64,000 bases of DNA from Siderastrea siderea (GCA_964030785.1 OZ034966.1:9105152-9169151); one strand, 5' to 3'; shown: positions 1 to 12,405, counted from the first letter of the stretch. The notes: generated from the letters alone by a model not told the origin. Translations and numbers: made by a program.

Positions 1-589
1 GGCCATTACGGTGGAGTGATCTCTCATAGTAGCAAGTGAACTAAACAAAAAACGAGGTCAAATCAAAATGGCTTTTTTACGTTGCAGCATTGTGCCGCGA
101 TCCTCCTCAAAGGCGAATAAGAGTTATTGCCAAATAACACAGAACACACTTAAATTTAGAAAGCAAATTAGCGGGTGCAGAGGCAATTTAACCGTTTGTA
201 AGAAATTATTCAGTGTTCTCGTGAATGACCGGCAATATAAAAATATATATTACATTTTTCAAAGTCATAAAATTATTACAGGCATTTTTTGGACATATTT
301 GAAAGCCAAATATATTAAAGTAAAATGATTCAGCGTACGCCTCATCCTATTGGAACGGTTAACCGCTTCAAGGTGCGGCCTCGTGGCATTCTATCTTTGC
401 TCGGGACATTAGATCCCATAGGACACTCGCGCTTTTTGTTTCACCCTTACTTATTTCATGATTGACACATTTTCTTTTGTTATTCAACAACCTTTATTTA
501 ACTTACAACCTGATGAATATTAACTAACTGAAAGTCCGGGGAGGGCTTGATTATGTAGCAGGGAAGAGCGGGGCTTATGAATTGAATTT
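1..589. other. intergenic, nothing recognised
   Basis: AT-rich host DNA. Short open frames here have no domain, no codon bias I can see and no promoter context. Nothing further is supported. Confidence 0.5.
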
Positions 590-601
590 ATGAGTATGAA
601 T

Positions 602-687
602 GAGGGATTTATCCGTATAAATCCCTCCTTTCAGGGATTTATCTGTATAAATCCCTCCTTTCAGGGATTTATACAGATAAATCCCTC
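602..687. repeat. three tandem AGGGATTTAT palindromes
   Basis: Three near-perfect palindromes of about 24 bases (602-627, 633-656, 663-686) repeat every 30-31 bases. Each is AGGGATTTAT, a 4-base centre and ATAAATCCCT, separated by a short CCTTTC-type spacer. The centre is CCGT, CTGT or ACAG, so the third copy is inverted. The same GGTATTTATC-like words recur around 1432-1530, suggesting that both clusters belong to one palindrome-rich element. Confidence 0.7.
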
Positions 688-1431
688 ATTTGAAGGAGTT
701 ACAGAAATAACTCAATTTAACCTTGCTCGTCCCGAGAAATTGAAATCCCTCCGGCTTTATTTATTCCAACAATAAAGTCATCTGCAAATGTTTTTCATTA
801 CAAAACAATATCGAGAAAAATAACAAAACTAATACATGAACCTTTTTAGTTGTGTCGCTTTCGGTTTATCCTTGAAGCTTCCCTCAGAAACTATTTTGCT
901 TAATTCTTCCGCGCACGAATTTCTTGGAGCAGGCTCATCACTGCCTACTACTGGGTCGAAAATAGAATCCAAACTAAAATTGGGTTGTAGTATATCTTGC
1001 GAAAAACTATTTTGGGTCAGGAAAAGCTCTTCTTCGCTGTCCGTGATGTCCATAATGACAAAGCATAACCAAATGAATGAGTTGTTTGAAAGCCGTTCGT
1101 TCCGCCGAGGTGTACCGAAAAAAACTCGTAAACAAGATCAAAAGAAAAGACCAATAATAGAACACATCAACCGAGAAACAAAGAAAATACAATGCATGGT
1201 CCTTTGTGGAGTCGGCGGAATATCAAAGTACAAAGAAGTCTATCGCTTTCCGCTGACAAATTCTCAAGACAACTTCTCACAGTCCTGTGAAAAATCCCAC
1301 ATTAGGTCGCTTTTATTGTCTCTGACTAGATCCGATGAAGGTGCGAGTGTACTAATTAGCCGGTATTTGTCTTCTTGAAGAAAAGGTCGTTATTTAAAGA
1401 TCCCTCATGAATAATATCCTGAAATAAGTCA
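688..1431. other. gap with one doubtful open frame
   Basis: A minus-strand open frame (829-1053, 74 aa, acidic N-terminal half, basic C-terminus) looks more protein-like than its neighbours, with SEEE and repeated SDS-type words. It has no recognised domain and a plus-strand frame overlaps it (836-1378). I do not call a gene. It lies between two palindrome clusters. Confidence 0.25.
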
Positions 1432-1448
1432 GATAAATACCTCGAACA

Positions 1449-1487
<39 letters not shown>

Positions 1488-1530
1488 TCGGGATGTATAT
1501 GGATTAATACCTCCGTTCTCGGTATTTATC
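1432..1530. repeat. nested palindrome
   Basis: Outer arms GATAAATACC (1432-1441) and GGTATTTATC (1521-1530) enclose a second inverted repeat of 29-base arms (1451-1479 and 1483-1511) with only a few mismatches and a 3-base loop. The transcript or single strand would fold into one long hairpin. It may be one end of a small foldback element whose other end is the palindrome cluster at 602-687. Confidence 0.65.
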
Positions 1531-1656
1531 TCTTACATGGTCACACCCACTCAGCCAATCAATGTCCAGCATTTCGATGCTCTATATTCCATAAACTGTC
1601 TTAAATTATGTAAAGTGGCGGGGGCTTTGAAGCACAGGGAAATTGCAGGGTAAAAT

Positions 1657-1809
1657 TACAGAGAATTTCTGCATTCATTAGTGGTTCTGTATAGAGCATA
1701 CTAATGAGGCATTGTTTTCCTTTGTTTGGAAGCCTTATTAGTATGCTCTATATAGAGAGAATACTAATGACTAAGTAGAAACTACTAATGAATGCACAAA
1801 TTCTCTGTG
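1657..1809. mobile_element. short foldback / MITE
   Basis: Inverted arms of about 27 bases (ACAGAGAATTTCTGCATTC... at the left, the complement at 1783-1810) enclose a second inverted pair built on ATAGAGCATACTAATGAGGC. No coding content. The size and nested arms fit a MITE; I could not define a target-site duplication. Confidence 0.5.
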
Positions 1810-2044
1810 AATATTGATACCTAAATCGATGAAAACAACAGCTTCAACGGCGATGTTAAAAAACCACAAAAGATAATCTTGTAATAGCAAAGCAAAAGGC
1901 AAATCGAAAGAAAAACCATTATTTTACAGCTTTACATGAAATAAGAAATGTTCAGACCTTAATTGAAATAGAAGGACAGACTTGTTTCTCTGCGTTTGCC
2001 GGACTACGAGTGCTGTACTTGAACTTGTCTTTGGTCTCTTGGCT

Positions 2045-2212
2045 TTCCCTGCGGGAGTGAGGTGCGGGATTGCGGAAAATTAATTCAGAGTTTAAAAGAA
2101 CGAGGCATATGACAAATGTGCTGTTTTGTTATTCTTTTGTTATCCAATGAGATGCAAATGAGTGTGAGGCGTTTTTCTGCAATCCCGCACCTTAGAGCCC
2201 TGCGGGTTCCCC
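2045..2212. mobile_element. MITE-like inverted repeat
   Basis: CCCTGCGGGAGTGAGGTGCG near 2047 is mirrored by CGCACCTTAGAGCCCTGCGG near 2186-2205, giving arms of about 28 bases around 110 bases of AT-rich filler. Non-coding. Confidence 0.45.
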
Positions 2213-3453
2213 ACTTGCTGTTGCCGGTGGTTGTAGCGCGTCGAAGACTGCTTTCACCAGTGCAAATCTAGTAAATCTTGTGGGGCAATCACTGCCTCAA
2301 GTTCCTCAATTTCCGTGTATTGGCTCATAGCTGTTTACGCATCAACTGCGATAAGCTGCGCGGTGAAGCACTCTCAGTAAAACATTGCAACTCAAAGGCA
2401 TTTGTACAATAGCGAAAATATCGTAAACAAAATAGCAACGTGATTTCAAGGTGAGAACTAAGAAATTAAAATGCAAAAATACAATCTGCACGCAAAAGCG
2501 CAATCTTCGTAGGTGTGACCATGTTCTAAGCGCTGTTAACTTCAATAATAACCTATTTTAAGAGTAAGACAGCTACATTTAGTGACGTTTTTAGGCACCT
2601 GACATGCAATTAGGTGATACTAATTAGTATTAATAATAGGCAATAGCCAGATCAGTTATCTTTTTTAAACAAAAGGATGGATGGTAAAATTTTAAAAAGC
2701 TTTTTCTTAGGGTGCAAATGTTAATGTTATTGATAATTAAAACTTTCGTTTCCTCAAAGAAAAACATAGAAAAAAGATTTTTTAGCACGTTGAAATAAAT
2801 TTGTAATGGTGAACTGGCTGTTTTTATCTTACGCATATGATATTGTAAAATTTCGAAAAGATGCTTGTCCTGATAGTTAATGAACGCTGAATTAACGTCG
2901 TTTCTGATTTGAAGTTTTATGACCTAAAGAAAACGATTAGAATTTTTTAAAAATTATTTAAATGATGTTAAAATTGGCTTTGTCTTGGTTTTGTCAAGTA
3001 GTCGAGAATGCCACGGTTCGCCGCGCTTGCGTTTTCTGGATTAGCAAGCTTAATTAACAACTAATTTATCATTTGCTCTATGCACGTAACCGAAAATGTG
3101 ATGGATGAAAAATAAGTCTTTTTTTTTCTCCAGCGCCGAATGCATTTGCAAATTTATCCACCCTTAAAAACAAAAACAAATCCACCTAAATGACGTGAAT
3201 TGTGGATAGGTCGTGAGTGCTTGCTTTTCTCACAGAACACCCAGTTGCCAGAGTCTTGTGTAGCTAGTTGTTTTCTAGCTTCAGTACTGATCGAGGCAAC
3301 TTTCCGTTTTGCTCAAGGTTGACGGCCGTCATTATGTTAACAAAATCATATCAAATAAGGCTGTGTTTCTTACAGTCACTGACCCAAGATTGTTATCCGC
3401 CTCAATGAGCGCACAACCCAAAACCAAATTCAGAGGCTAACCTGAATCATCCC
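2213..3453. other. intergenic, nothing recognised
   Basis: AT-rich DNA with homopolymer runs. Neither strand has an open frame with a recognisable domain. Confidence 0.45.
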
Positions 3454-4300
3454 CTTTCCTCGTCCTCATCCTCATACTTCCATCCTCATTCTCATCCTCA
3501 TCCTCACCCTCATCTTCATCCTTCTACCCTCATCCTCATCCTTATCTTCATCCTTCCATCCTCATCCTCATCCTTATCTTCATCCTTCCATCCTCATCCT
3601 CATCCTTCCATCCTCAACCTCATCCTTCCATCCTCATCCTCATCTTCATCCTCATCCTTCCATCCTCATCTTCATCTTTATCCTCATCCTTCCATCCTCA
3701 TCTTCATCTTCATCCTCATCCTTCCATCCTCATCCTCATTCTCATCTTCATCCTCATCCTCATCCTCGTCCTCATCCTCACCCTTATTCTCATCCTTATC
3801 CTCATCCTCATCCTCATCCTCATCCTCACCCTCATCTTCATCCTCATCCTTCCATCCTCATCCTCATCCTCAACCTCATCCTTCCATCCTCATCTTCATC
3901 TTCATCCTCATCCTTCCATCCTCATTCTCATTCTCATCTTCATCCTCATCCTTATCCTCATCCTCATCCTCACCCTTATTCTCATCCTCATCCTTATCCT
4001 TATCTTCATCTTCCTCCTCATCCTTATCCTCGTCCTCATCCTCACCTTTATCCTCATCCTCATCCTCATCCTTATCCTCGTGTTCATCTTCATCCTCATC
4101 TTTCCATCCTCATCCTCGTTGTCGTTCTCATCCGCATCCTCGTCCTTGTGGTCCTCGTCTTTATCCTCATCCTCATCCTCATCCCTGTCCTCGTCCTCGT
4201 CTTTATCCCTACTCCTCCTCCTCATCCCCTCCTACTCCTTCCCCTCACCCTCATCCTCATCCTTTTCCTCGTCAGCCCCGTCCTTGTCCTCATCCTCATC
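3454..4300. repeat. (CATCCT)n microsatellite
   Basis: About 850 bases of degenerate pyrimidine repeat with CATCCT/CTCATC units and TTCCATCCT variants. It produces artefactual Asp/Glu-rich and Ser-rich frames on both strands. Closely similar arrays lie at 19878-20515 and 26215-26565. This one and the 26-kb one sit directly beside the two GPCR copies. Confidence 0.9.
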
Positions 4301-6170
4301 TACGCCCAAAATGCTAGTGTCTTTTTGTGACACCTACTTACAGTGCCGAATTTTGAAAAGAGCGGCACTAATAATGACAACGATTCAGCAAAATTAGTAG
4401 CCTGCGACTGCCTCAACGGAGACTTAGCTTTGATAATATTCAAGTCTCGCATAATTCATTTGCTGATGACAAATTTGTTTCAGGCTTTCAAAATAGTTTA
4501 TGTAGTTCAGGCGACTTAAAAGCGAAGCGAAAAGGGCCACTCAGACTCGCGCCATTCACGCTCGCTCTCTTACATCCGCACCAAAATATTCAGAGATTGT
4601 TTTTGTGCAGGACAAAAAAGGAAATATTCAGTAAAACTGAAAAAAACGTAAAGTTAGATCTTGTTTAACAAACAGTGCAAAACTTGTCTTTGACAAAAAT
4701 CTAACCTAAATTCGTTGACAGGACAATTAACGTTGGGGAGTAGAACACTAATGGGCAGGTGTTCTTAACAGTGGCGCAAATTAGATGCCTTTCAGTAGTA
4801 ACTACCTTGTTGAATTCTAGCTTACATCTTTCATTTCCTTACACCTCAAGTCATCATCTTACGTTTCGCTATATTATTCCATAATATTGTAAGTGCTTTT
4901 CAGGCCATACGTTATGTTAATAAGTGCTCCTGCTTTAGTTTTAATTGGCATTAAAGCTCATGCCTTAGTAGTTGCAATTCACGTTCTTCAATATTTGTTC
5001 GTTTCACCATTTACAAGGCTGTTTCATTGTGACTTTTTATATATGTGTCGGTCGTAGTGCCTCTGCTTCGGCTGTTGTTGACACCGAGAGAATTTTTTGG
5101 AATCCACTTTCTTAAATGGGCTCGGAAACAATAGGGTAAAACCGTTTTGATTTCCCGGGGAAAATCTTTGTTCACCACACAGTAGACCAGCGGATCCGCA
5201 GCCGAATTGATCCCAACCGTTATGGCGACAACTACGAGGAGAATGTTGTAGTAGCTCTGGTAGGCGAATCCGGTAGGTTTCCCCCCAGTAAACCGTTGCA
5301 AGGTTGAACATTTGGTACGGGAGCATAGTCAAAGCGAACAAAGTCACTAGCGGCTTAAGAATTTGCGTTTTACTGGTTTGGTGCAAAATGGTCTTTGCAT
5401 TGAGCATCGACGATGAAAGCGGTCACCCAATCCAAGGATTTGGTGCTTCGTACTGAAGTTCCTTCAGTCTCTTCGAAACTTTTTCCCCAATCCTTTGATA
5501 GCTAGAGGCTATGATGCTTAGTGGGAGAACATACATTAATATGGCGTTGATCGTGGACAAGTTACGGTGAAAAGTATGTGAGAATGCATTATAGCATTGT
5601 GGTGGTCTGACAGCGGAATCGTATTTTCTATAGAGGTAAATCGGCAGGGACACCACGAAGAACGCTGTCACCCAGATAGCGATTACGATTAATCGAATTC
5701 GGCGTTTCAAAGGCGGTGTTCTTCCAGACTCAGATATTGGTACGACGATCTTCCATGCGATGTTCACGTACCTCTCAGCAGCCATAGCGGTGATGGACCA
5801 AATGCATGCACCAAAGAACGTCTTTGTGAATGGGACAATGTACAAACAAGCTATCCTACTGAGTAACCATTCATATGGAAACTGAATATGCAAGATCACC
5901 AGTGGATAATTGAAGAACAAAATGTCCAGATCTGCAAATGCCAGGCTTAGAAGGTACGGGCTCATGGAAGCGGAAAGTGCTTTAGTTCCCATGATAATCT
6001 TTGCGCAAGCAATAACATTTCCAATTACACCTAACAAACCGATGGTAGTTTGAAGGATAAGCTGGAAGATGATAAACCCAAATGGTTGCTTCAAGTAAAT
6101 TCCATCACTGCTGCTTTCTTCTGACGAAGAATTGTTTAGCATTTTGATATAGTGCAAGACCTGAAATGGA
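4301..6170 (-). repeat. segmental duplication, copy A (GPCR unit)
   Basis: From the microsatellite edge to just beyond the GPCR start this segment aligns with 26560-28425, including the non-coding block with the words TTTTGAAAAGAGCGGCAC and AGGCTTTCAAAATAGTTT. The match ends near the presumed 3' splice acceptor just before the GPCR start codon. Confidence 0.85.
5011..6157 (-). pseudogene. rhodopsin-like GPCR, broken copy
   Basis: Class A GPCR remnant, clearly paralogous to the intact gene at 27266-28390. TM1 (GVIGNVIA), TM2 (LAFADLD), the TM3 ERY motif in AAERYVNI, the long TM5 and the TM7 DPLVY motif are all visible. An in-frame TGA at 5423-5425 ends the first frame in the third cytoplasmic loop. 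A small indel after TM6 (near 5270-5300) then throws the last part, including TM7 and the tail, into another frame. Two independent lesions against one intact sister make this a dead copy. The ligand class is unknown; peptide receptors are the usual relatives in cnidarians (inference). Confidence 0.85.
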
Positions 6171-6329
6171 AAGTACTATGATTAATTATAGCGAAAAAGT
6201 TATGATGTACAAAGAGCTGAAAAGTTGTACCGTACAAATAAACTAATTTAATTCAAAATGAGACATAAAATATTTAAATAACACATTGTTCTCATTTTAT
6301 TCTCAGGCTTTATTTTTCGTTACGGTGCC
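6171..6329. other. intergenic
   Basis: AT-rich flank of the GPCR duplication. Nothing recognised. Confidence 0.4.
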
Positions 6330-6850
6330 ACAGTGGATTTGGACCTTCGCGCGGATTACCCCCCGGTTTATATCCGGGGGATATGGACCCCCTCTCGCGG
6401 ATTTGGACCCCTTGCAATAAGACAATAATTTCTTTTTGAAACGTCAAGTTTTGAGAAGACGGTCATCAGTCTCCCGGTATATTTTTAGAACGAGATATAT
6501 ATATCTTATTTTTGGTTTTAAGCGCGGCAGCTTTATAATAAATTAGTTTTTACGCTTCTACGTATAGCGCGGTAATCTGCTGTTTACAATTACCGTGCTT
6601 TAAAACACAAAAGAAATGGTTTGCTGGCAAAGTTAAAAGCGAAAGCGTCGTTTCGGCGGTTTATAGGCGGCTAGCCAATTTTTTGTTGAAGTTACTTGGT
6701 AGCCCAAGTTTTTACAGGGGGGTCCAAATCGGCTAACGAAAGTGGACCTACGGGGGTCAATATCTGCTAGCGAATTTGGACTGGGGAGTCCAATTTAGCC
6801 AGTGGATTTGGACCCAGGGCCCAACTCTGGGGGTCCAAATTTATTTTCGG
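6330..6850. repeat. ATTTGGACC / GGTCCAAAT motif cluster
   Basis: At least eight copies of GGATTTGGACC, its complement GGTCCAAAT, or the shorter GGACCCCC occur at the two ends of this stretch (6333-6415 and 6715-6840) in opposing orientation. They leave a 300-base AT-rich core. It looks like a composite terminal-repeat element with no coding capacity. Confidence 0.5.
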
Positions 6851-8277
6851 TTTCAGATTTTACAATAATGCTATTCACAATCAACAAAAAAGCATGAACA
6901 TGGAAATTTTGGTCACAAACGGATAAACTAAGCAAAAATGACTTTACTGGATTTATGAACACAAATACACGGTAACATCATGATCATGGATACCAGGTAA
7001 GCGAATAATACAACAATATTACTAGTACTGGAGAAAATGAGCAAAGCAAACTAACATACATATCGCCACAGGTAACCAAAGCGTAATATGAGAGTTTGTA
7101 TGGAGCTGAAATTCGATCGAAAATAATCGGCGGTTTTCCGCCGAAGATACATTAAAATCGAAATAAAGTTTAAAAAACCTTACCTGTGGTGTGTTTGCTG
7201 TGTTTTTATCGCTTTTCCGAGCCTCCGGACGCCGTTCTGGGCGATTTTCTGCTTAAGGGTCGATGCGACGGCATGTCACGTACCAAAGAGAGCTAAAGGT
7301 AGGAAAACGGGAATTCAAATTTGCCAACCGACATTCGAGGTCCCGATCAAAATACCCGCTAAAAATCGATTCAATCTATAGTCAGCGCTTTAAAACTACA
7401 ACACATTTCAAAAAGGATAAATTCCCTACCTTTCTATGTGATTCAATCGTCAATTAGTTTATCTATCGAACTACAGCCCTGCATTAAAAACGAACTAACT
7501 TTTCGAAATCGCCGCCATCACAGGCTTGTAAGGAAAAGAGGGTCAAAACTAACGGTCAAGCCTGGGACAAAGCGCCATAATTTCTCTCCACCGGGGGACG
7601 ACATGAGTGACTTCTGTGTCGCCAAATGCCAAACTCACCCTCTCTCCGGTAAATCAAGTGTTGTACCGCTCAAATTTCGGCGGGAAATCGCGCGCGGGTC
7701 GCATTCAGGTATAAAACTTGACTGTGAGTGTAATAATCATCAAAGCGAAGCGTGATCAGATTACCCTCTGAATCTTTACGTTGGCGGTGACGAGTATCAC
7801 CGACTCCAATTTCTTCCTCGCTTTAAAGCTTTGTTTTCAACATTCTTGACATTTTGCTCTTTCATTCGAGTAACATTAATTGATTCGTTACTTCAGCTTG
7901 GCATGTAGGTTTATGAGCAACTTACTGATGGAAATATACGTCTCTTTAATCTCATTCTACAGATTTTAACTACCTTTTCCGTTGCACAAATGTAGCCTGT
8001 GCATTTAGCCTTTTTATCAATGTTTAGCACCAATTTTAAACTATCCTCGTGTTCGTAATGACGTGGAGTCGAAAGCTGAGATAGTAGAACGTTTTAGATT
8101 CAGAAAATGTTAGGTTTTCTAGTCAGTTAAGTTCTCTTGTTTTCGCAATGTTCAAGTGCGTGACAGTTGTTATCGCTCGATGGAAGATGGAAGATGCCGC
8201 GCGGCTGTCAGGTGAAGTCCGGATTACTGAGACGACCAATTTGCTTGTTGTAGAAATTAGAGCTCTGTGAGGAAGGA
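6851..8277. other. intergenic, nothing firm
   Basis: Two short plus-strand frames (7263-7457, 7438-7755) overlap and have no recognisable domain. The block 8069-8230 recurs at 8958-9100 (shared core GTCGAAAGCTGAGATAGTAG), so a local tandem duplication brackets the two MITEs that follow. Confidence 0.4.
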
Positions 8278-8529
8278 GACAATCTCTAGCCTGCGTAGCA
8301 AGCGTTTCCGTAGCCGGGGCTTTCCGCAGGTTTGAAGCATTTTTCGCTTCTTGAACGCGCGAAAATTGGGCCGAGCGCAAACAAGTACGAGAAGGGGGAG
8401 GCCTCCCCCTCCCCGCTGCTTCCATCAGTGTTGCGCTCGCCCCAATTTTTGTGCCGCCAAAAAGCGAAAAACGCCTCGAACGGGCGGAAGACCCTACGGA
8501 AACGCTTGCTACGCAGGCTAGACAATCTC
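8278..8529. mobile_element. MITE family 1 with 9-bp TSD (Mutator-like)
   Basis: Element 8287-8520 has ends TAGCCTGCGTAGCAAGCG and the exact complement. It is flanked by the direct repeat GACAATCTC (8278-8286 and 8521-8529). A 9-bp target-site duplication is the hallmark of Mutator-like (MULE) transposition. A second member lies at 57590-57790 with its own 9-bp duplication. No transposase inside. Confidence 0.85.
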
Positions 8530-8593
8530 CTGCCCATTACATGTTCCCTAGAGGACTCTGATGAAGATGATGCGATGCTAGACAATGAGGTCA

Positions 8594-8801
8594 AGATGAT
8601 GGTAGCCTGTTCCAGGCGTTCAGATAGTGGAGCGCGAGCGAAAAATAAAGCGAGCGAAAGAGCGGGAAAAAACGAGGGGAGACTGGGGAGGAGGACAAGC
8701 CTCTTCCCCAGTCTCCCCTCGTTTTTTTCCCGCTCTTTCGCTCGCTTTATTTTTCGCTCGCGCTCCACTATCTGAACGCCTTGAACAGGCTAAGATGATG
8801 G
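8594..8801. mobile_element. MITE family 2, near-perfect foldback, 9-bp TSD
   Basis: Element 8603-8792 starts TAGCCTGTTC and ends with its complement. The two arms (about 88 bases each) are nearly identical inverted copies, GC-rich, meeting around 8700. The flank AGATGATGG is duplicated at 8594-8602 and 8793-8801, giving a 9-bp target-site duplication. A single arm of the same family lies at 10739-10842. Confidence 0.85.
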
Positions 8802-10738
8802 ACAGTAAAGAAGAGGAAGTTTAGGAAGTGGAATGTGAAGTTCAGTTACCCCTCCACACGGAACTCGAAGAGGAAGAGAGACTGTCGTCTACGCCGCTTT
8901 GAGGACTGATGTGGATGGAGTCCCAACGTGCTACCGCAAGTCAGTGAGGTGGAGGATGTCGAAAGCTGAGATAGTAGAACATTTTAGATTCAGAAAATGT
9001 TAGGTTTTCTTGTATATTGTTCTCTTGTTTTCGCAAATGTTCAAGTGCAGGGAACTTCAAGAAACACGCGTGACAGTTGGCATTGCTCGAAGGTTCTAGA
9101 TTAGCGTGACAACAGTGCTGAAATTAGTACGTGATGTACGAATCAGGAAGTTCATCGATTTCTGTGTAATAGCTAATCCCTTCTACGCACTGACTGCGAC
9201 AAACAGCGTGAAACACTCAAGAACATTGTAAGGCAAAGCCACGTGTAAAAGCAGCGCAAATGTCGTAAACTAAATCAGGAAGCCTTGCGGCCAATCCATT
9301 ATCGGATTCTAAAGTCTAGAAAACCACTTTTTGAATATATGTAGTTTTGATTTCTCATTTATGACACCTAAATCGTCAGCTTTTAGTCCATCTCATCTTT
9401 TCTTGATATTGGTATCAGAATTCAGGAATCAGGAACCAGAAATCAGAAATCGGAAATCAAAAATCAGAAATCGCAAGTAGCAAATCATGAAATCAGAAAT
9501 CGGAAATCGGAAATAAAACATCGGAAAACAGAATTCGAAACTTCGAAATTCTAGTTCAGAACTCAGAAATCAGTATCCAGTTTGCTGAAATGTCATCTGC
9601 ATATCTATCTCTATTAGCGTTGGTTAATGGCAATTTCTGATCCGAAAAACAGGAATATTGTACGGATATCTCTACCAAAAAAAAAATTGCCGCCGGGGGA
9701 GGGGGGTACCTTGACTTGCCGGGGTAGAGGAGAGAGAAAAGAAACCACCAATATTGGCCCTCGATAAAATTCGGAGCATGGAACATTTCGCAACATACCG
9801 GAACATTGTGGATCATCCTGGAACATGAAGAAAAAATTTGAAAAAAACCCTTTGAGTATAAAAATAAGGAATTTAGGATATAAAGATATAATTCAGGTTA
9901 CAAAAAATATAAAGAATGTCATAAGAAAAATACTTTAACTGGCTACTATGTTTGCTGCAACCAGTCTTTCGGGGTGGTAAAGGGGGGGGGGGAGGGGGGT
10001 CCCGATCACGAATCACGACCCTATTTTCGTTCAAATTACGAATCACGTCTGTTTTTTTGAAACATTTCACGAATCACGTATTCAACATATACCATTGCAA
10101 AAAAATTATCCCTAATTGACTAATTAATTTGCTTTGCGTTTAGTTTTCAATACACAGTCCTTAAGGGGAGCTACGAGTATGGAAAAAGGGCCTCAAACAC
10201 ATGAAATGAGTCAAGAGAACGCGTTCTTCACAGAAAATCAGTCTTTTAACTGTCCTTTAAGAAACGCGAACGAGGTGTCTCTCTTAGGCTTTAATGTCCT
10301 GAATGACGTAGATGTTTTAGTATTACCGTCATTAGTAGGACGACAATGCTCTATTTGACAAGGTGATTGCCCTCCCTGACCAAGTGCGAATTATTTTTGG
10401 AAAGAAAATTTGTTGCATCGTCATTCGTTTCTGATTCTCTCCTAAGCTGTTCATCGTATTCAGATCAATTTCCATTCCCACCAATAAGATTTGGGAACTC
10501 GTGTTTCCACCCCTCCTAGGTTCGTAAAGAATAGGTCTTAATCCCGCTAACATTGGCAATTTTACTACATGGGCAATTGTAATGTCGACATTTTTTCTTA
10601 AACCTTTGCTAAACGCAATGTCAGTGAGACCCGTAAACTGAATTAAATGCTGCTTGAAATTGCGCAACTTTTTCATGATCCCTTTCGGATAGCAGAACAT
10701 TAAACGTTTCTTTATGCAGTGGTTGGCTGGAGGTTTGT
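8802..10738. other. intergenic with short repeats
   Basis: Contains the second copy of the 8069 duplication (8958-9100) and a 7-base AGAAATC minisatellite (about 9415-9560). Two poly-G tracts lie near 9692 and 9986. No gene recognised. Confidence 0.4.
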
Positions 10739-10842
10739 TAGCCTGTTCCAGGCGTTCAGTTAGTGGAGCGCGAGCGAAAATATAGCGAGCGAAAGAGCGG
10801 GGGGAAAACGAGGGGAGACTGGGGAAGAGGGCGAGGCGAACG
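10739..10842. mobile_element. solo arm of MITE family 2
   Basis: Matches the left arm of the 8603-8792 element (TAGCCTGTTCCAGGCGTTCA onward) but the mirrored arm is reduced to a few bases. A deletion derivative or half-element. Confidence 0.65.
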
Positions 10843-11577
10843 CCTGTGCTCATTCTTCAAGTAAAGCCGTACTGGTATACCAGCATCTGGTATACCCTAT
10901 GATTGGCCAATTTTGACACTTTCTGTCAACACGCGGGCACACGAGAAATGCGACATGGCGGAGGTTAGCGATACATCATCGAGTCACGCACACGAGTTCG
11001 ACACTAAAGGATTTTCCGAATATCGATTCGGATAGAAGCGAACAAAAAGTGTGTTTGTTGAACTGGCCCGTACAGGGAAAAGACGTCTTCGCTGTCTGCC
11101 TGCCGGCTTCGGAAATAGTTAACTCTATTTAATCTAGCATATTTTAACATGAAGTCAATCGAATTGCTGACCGCGACAGGAGGAATCATATCAAGCTCCT
11201 AGACACGAAACTCACAGTTTTAAGAGGAGTTATTCACGCGTGTTTCACTAAAGCCTGTTCGGGCAGCCCTGCACCGATCCAAAGCGGCTCTGTGATTGGC
11301 TAGTTAGCGAGGACAATAAAATAGTTTTTTTCGTAGAATGATGTGATATATGTGTCGCTGATTATTTCGCATTCGCATTCAAGTCAACTTGTTTGTTTTA
11401 GTAGTAAACCAACTGTTAGGTCCCCTTTCTTCATATATCGCATCATTTTACGAAAAATATTCCATCGTTCCAGCTAACTATCCAATCACAGAGCCGCTTT
11501 GGATTGGTGCAGGGCTGACCTATTCTTTAAGAACGAGAAGACCTCAACCACAACAAAGGAGCGTGCCAGTTGAACCT
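10843..11577. other. inverted repeat flanking the minisatellite
   Basis: The sequence AAGCGGCTCTGTGATTGG near 11283 is mirrored as CCAATCACAGAGCCGCTT near 11485, with further complementary bases outward (arms about 45). A third, diverged copy sits near 13505. Probably MITE ends; no gene. Confidence 0.5.
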
Positions 11578-12405
11578 CTTGGTTCTACTGGCTATACCAA
11601 GTGTACCGAGTGTACAAAGTGTACCGGCTGTACCGAGTGCACCGATTGCACCGAGTGTACCGACTATACCGAGTGCATCGAATGTACCGAGTGTAACGGC
11701 TGTACCGAGTGTACCGGCGGTACCGAGTGTACTAAGCGTACCTGTCGTACCGAGTGTACCGAACGCACCGGTCGTAACGAGAGCACCGGCTGTACCCGCT
11801 GTACCGAGTGTACCGAGTGCACCGAGTGTACCGGCTGTACCGAGTGTGCCGAGTGTACCAGCCGTACCGAGTGTACCGAGCGTACCGAATTAATGTACCG
11901 AGTGTACCGGCCGTACCGAGTGTTCCGGCCGTACTGCGTGTTCTGGCCGTACCGATTGTACCGAATGTACCGAGTGTACGGGCCGTACCGAGTGTACCGA
12001 ATGTACCGAATGTACGGAGTGTAACGGCTGTACCGAGTGTACCGGCGGTACCGAGTGTACTAAGCGTACCTGTCGTACCGAGTGTACCGAACGCACCGGT
12101 CGTAACGAGAGCACCGGCTGTACCGGCTGTACCGAGTGTACCGAGTGTACCGAGTGCACCGAGTGTACCGGCTGTACCGAGTGTGCCGAGTGTACCAGCC
12201 GTACCGAGTGTACCGAGCGTACCGAATGTACCGAGTGTACCGAGTGTACCGGCTGTACCAAGTGTTCCGGCCGTACCGCGTGTACTGGCCGTACCGATTG
12301 TACCGAATGTACCGAGTGTACGGGCCGTACCGAGTGTACCGAATGCACCGAATGTACCGAGTGTAACGACCGTACTGAGTGTACCGAGTGCACCGAGCAT
12401 TCTGG
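11578..12405. repeat. TGTACCGAG 9-bp minisatellite with higher-order repeat
   Basis: About 830 bases of a degenerate 9-base unit TGTACCGAG. A block of roughly 200 bases beginning GTGTAACGGCTGTACC at 11691 recurs at 12019, so a higher-order unit of about 328 bases has been duplicated. Because 9 is divisible by 3, every frame stays open and yields spurious repetitive proteins. Confidence 0.9.

Noticed and set aside
602..690. CRISPR array
   Set aside because: Three palindromes with very short, similar spacers in animal DNA; no cas genes and no unique spacers.
3908..4397. Asp/Glu-rich and Ser-rich open frames on both strands
   Set aside because: They are translations of the CATCCT microsatellite; the same happens at 19.9-20.5 and 26.2-26.7 kb.
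10332..10853. 173-codon minus-strand frame
   Set aside because: Its first third translates a MITE arm and the rest has no recognisable domain.
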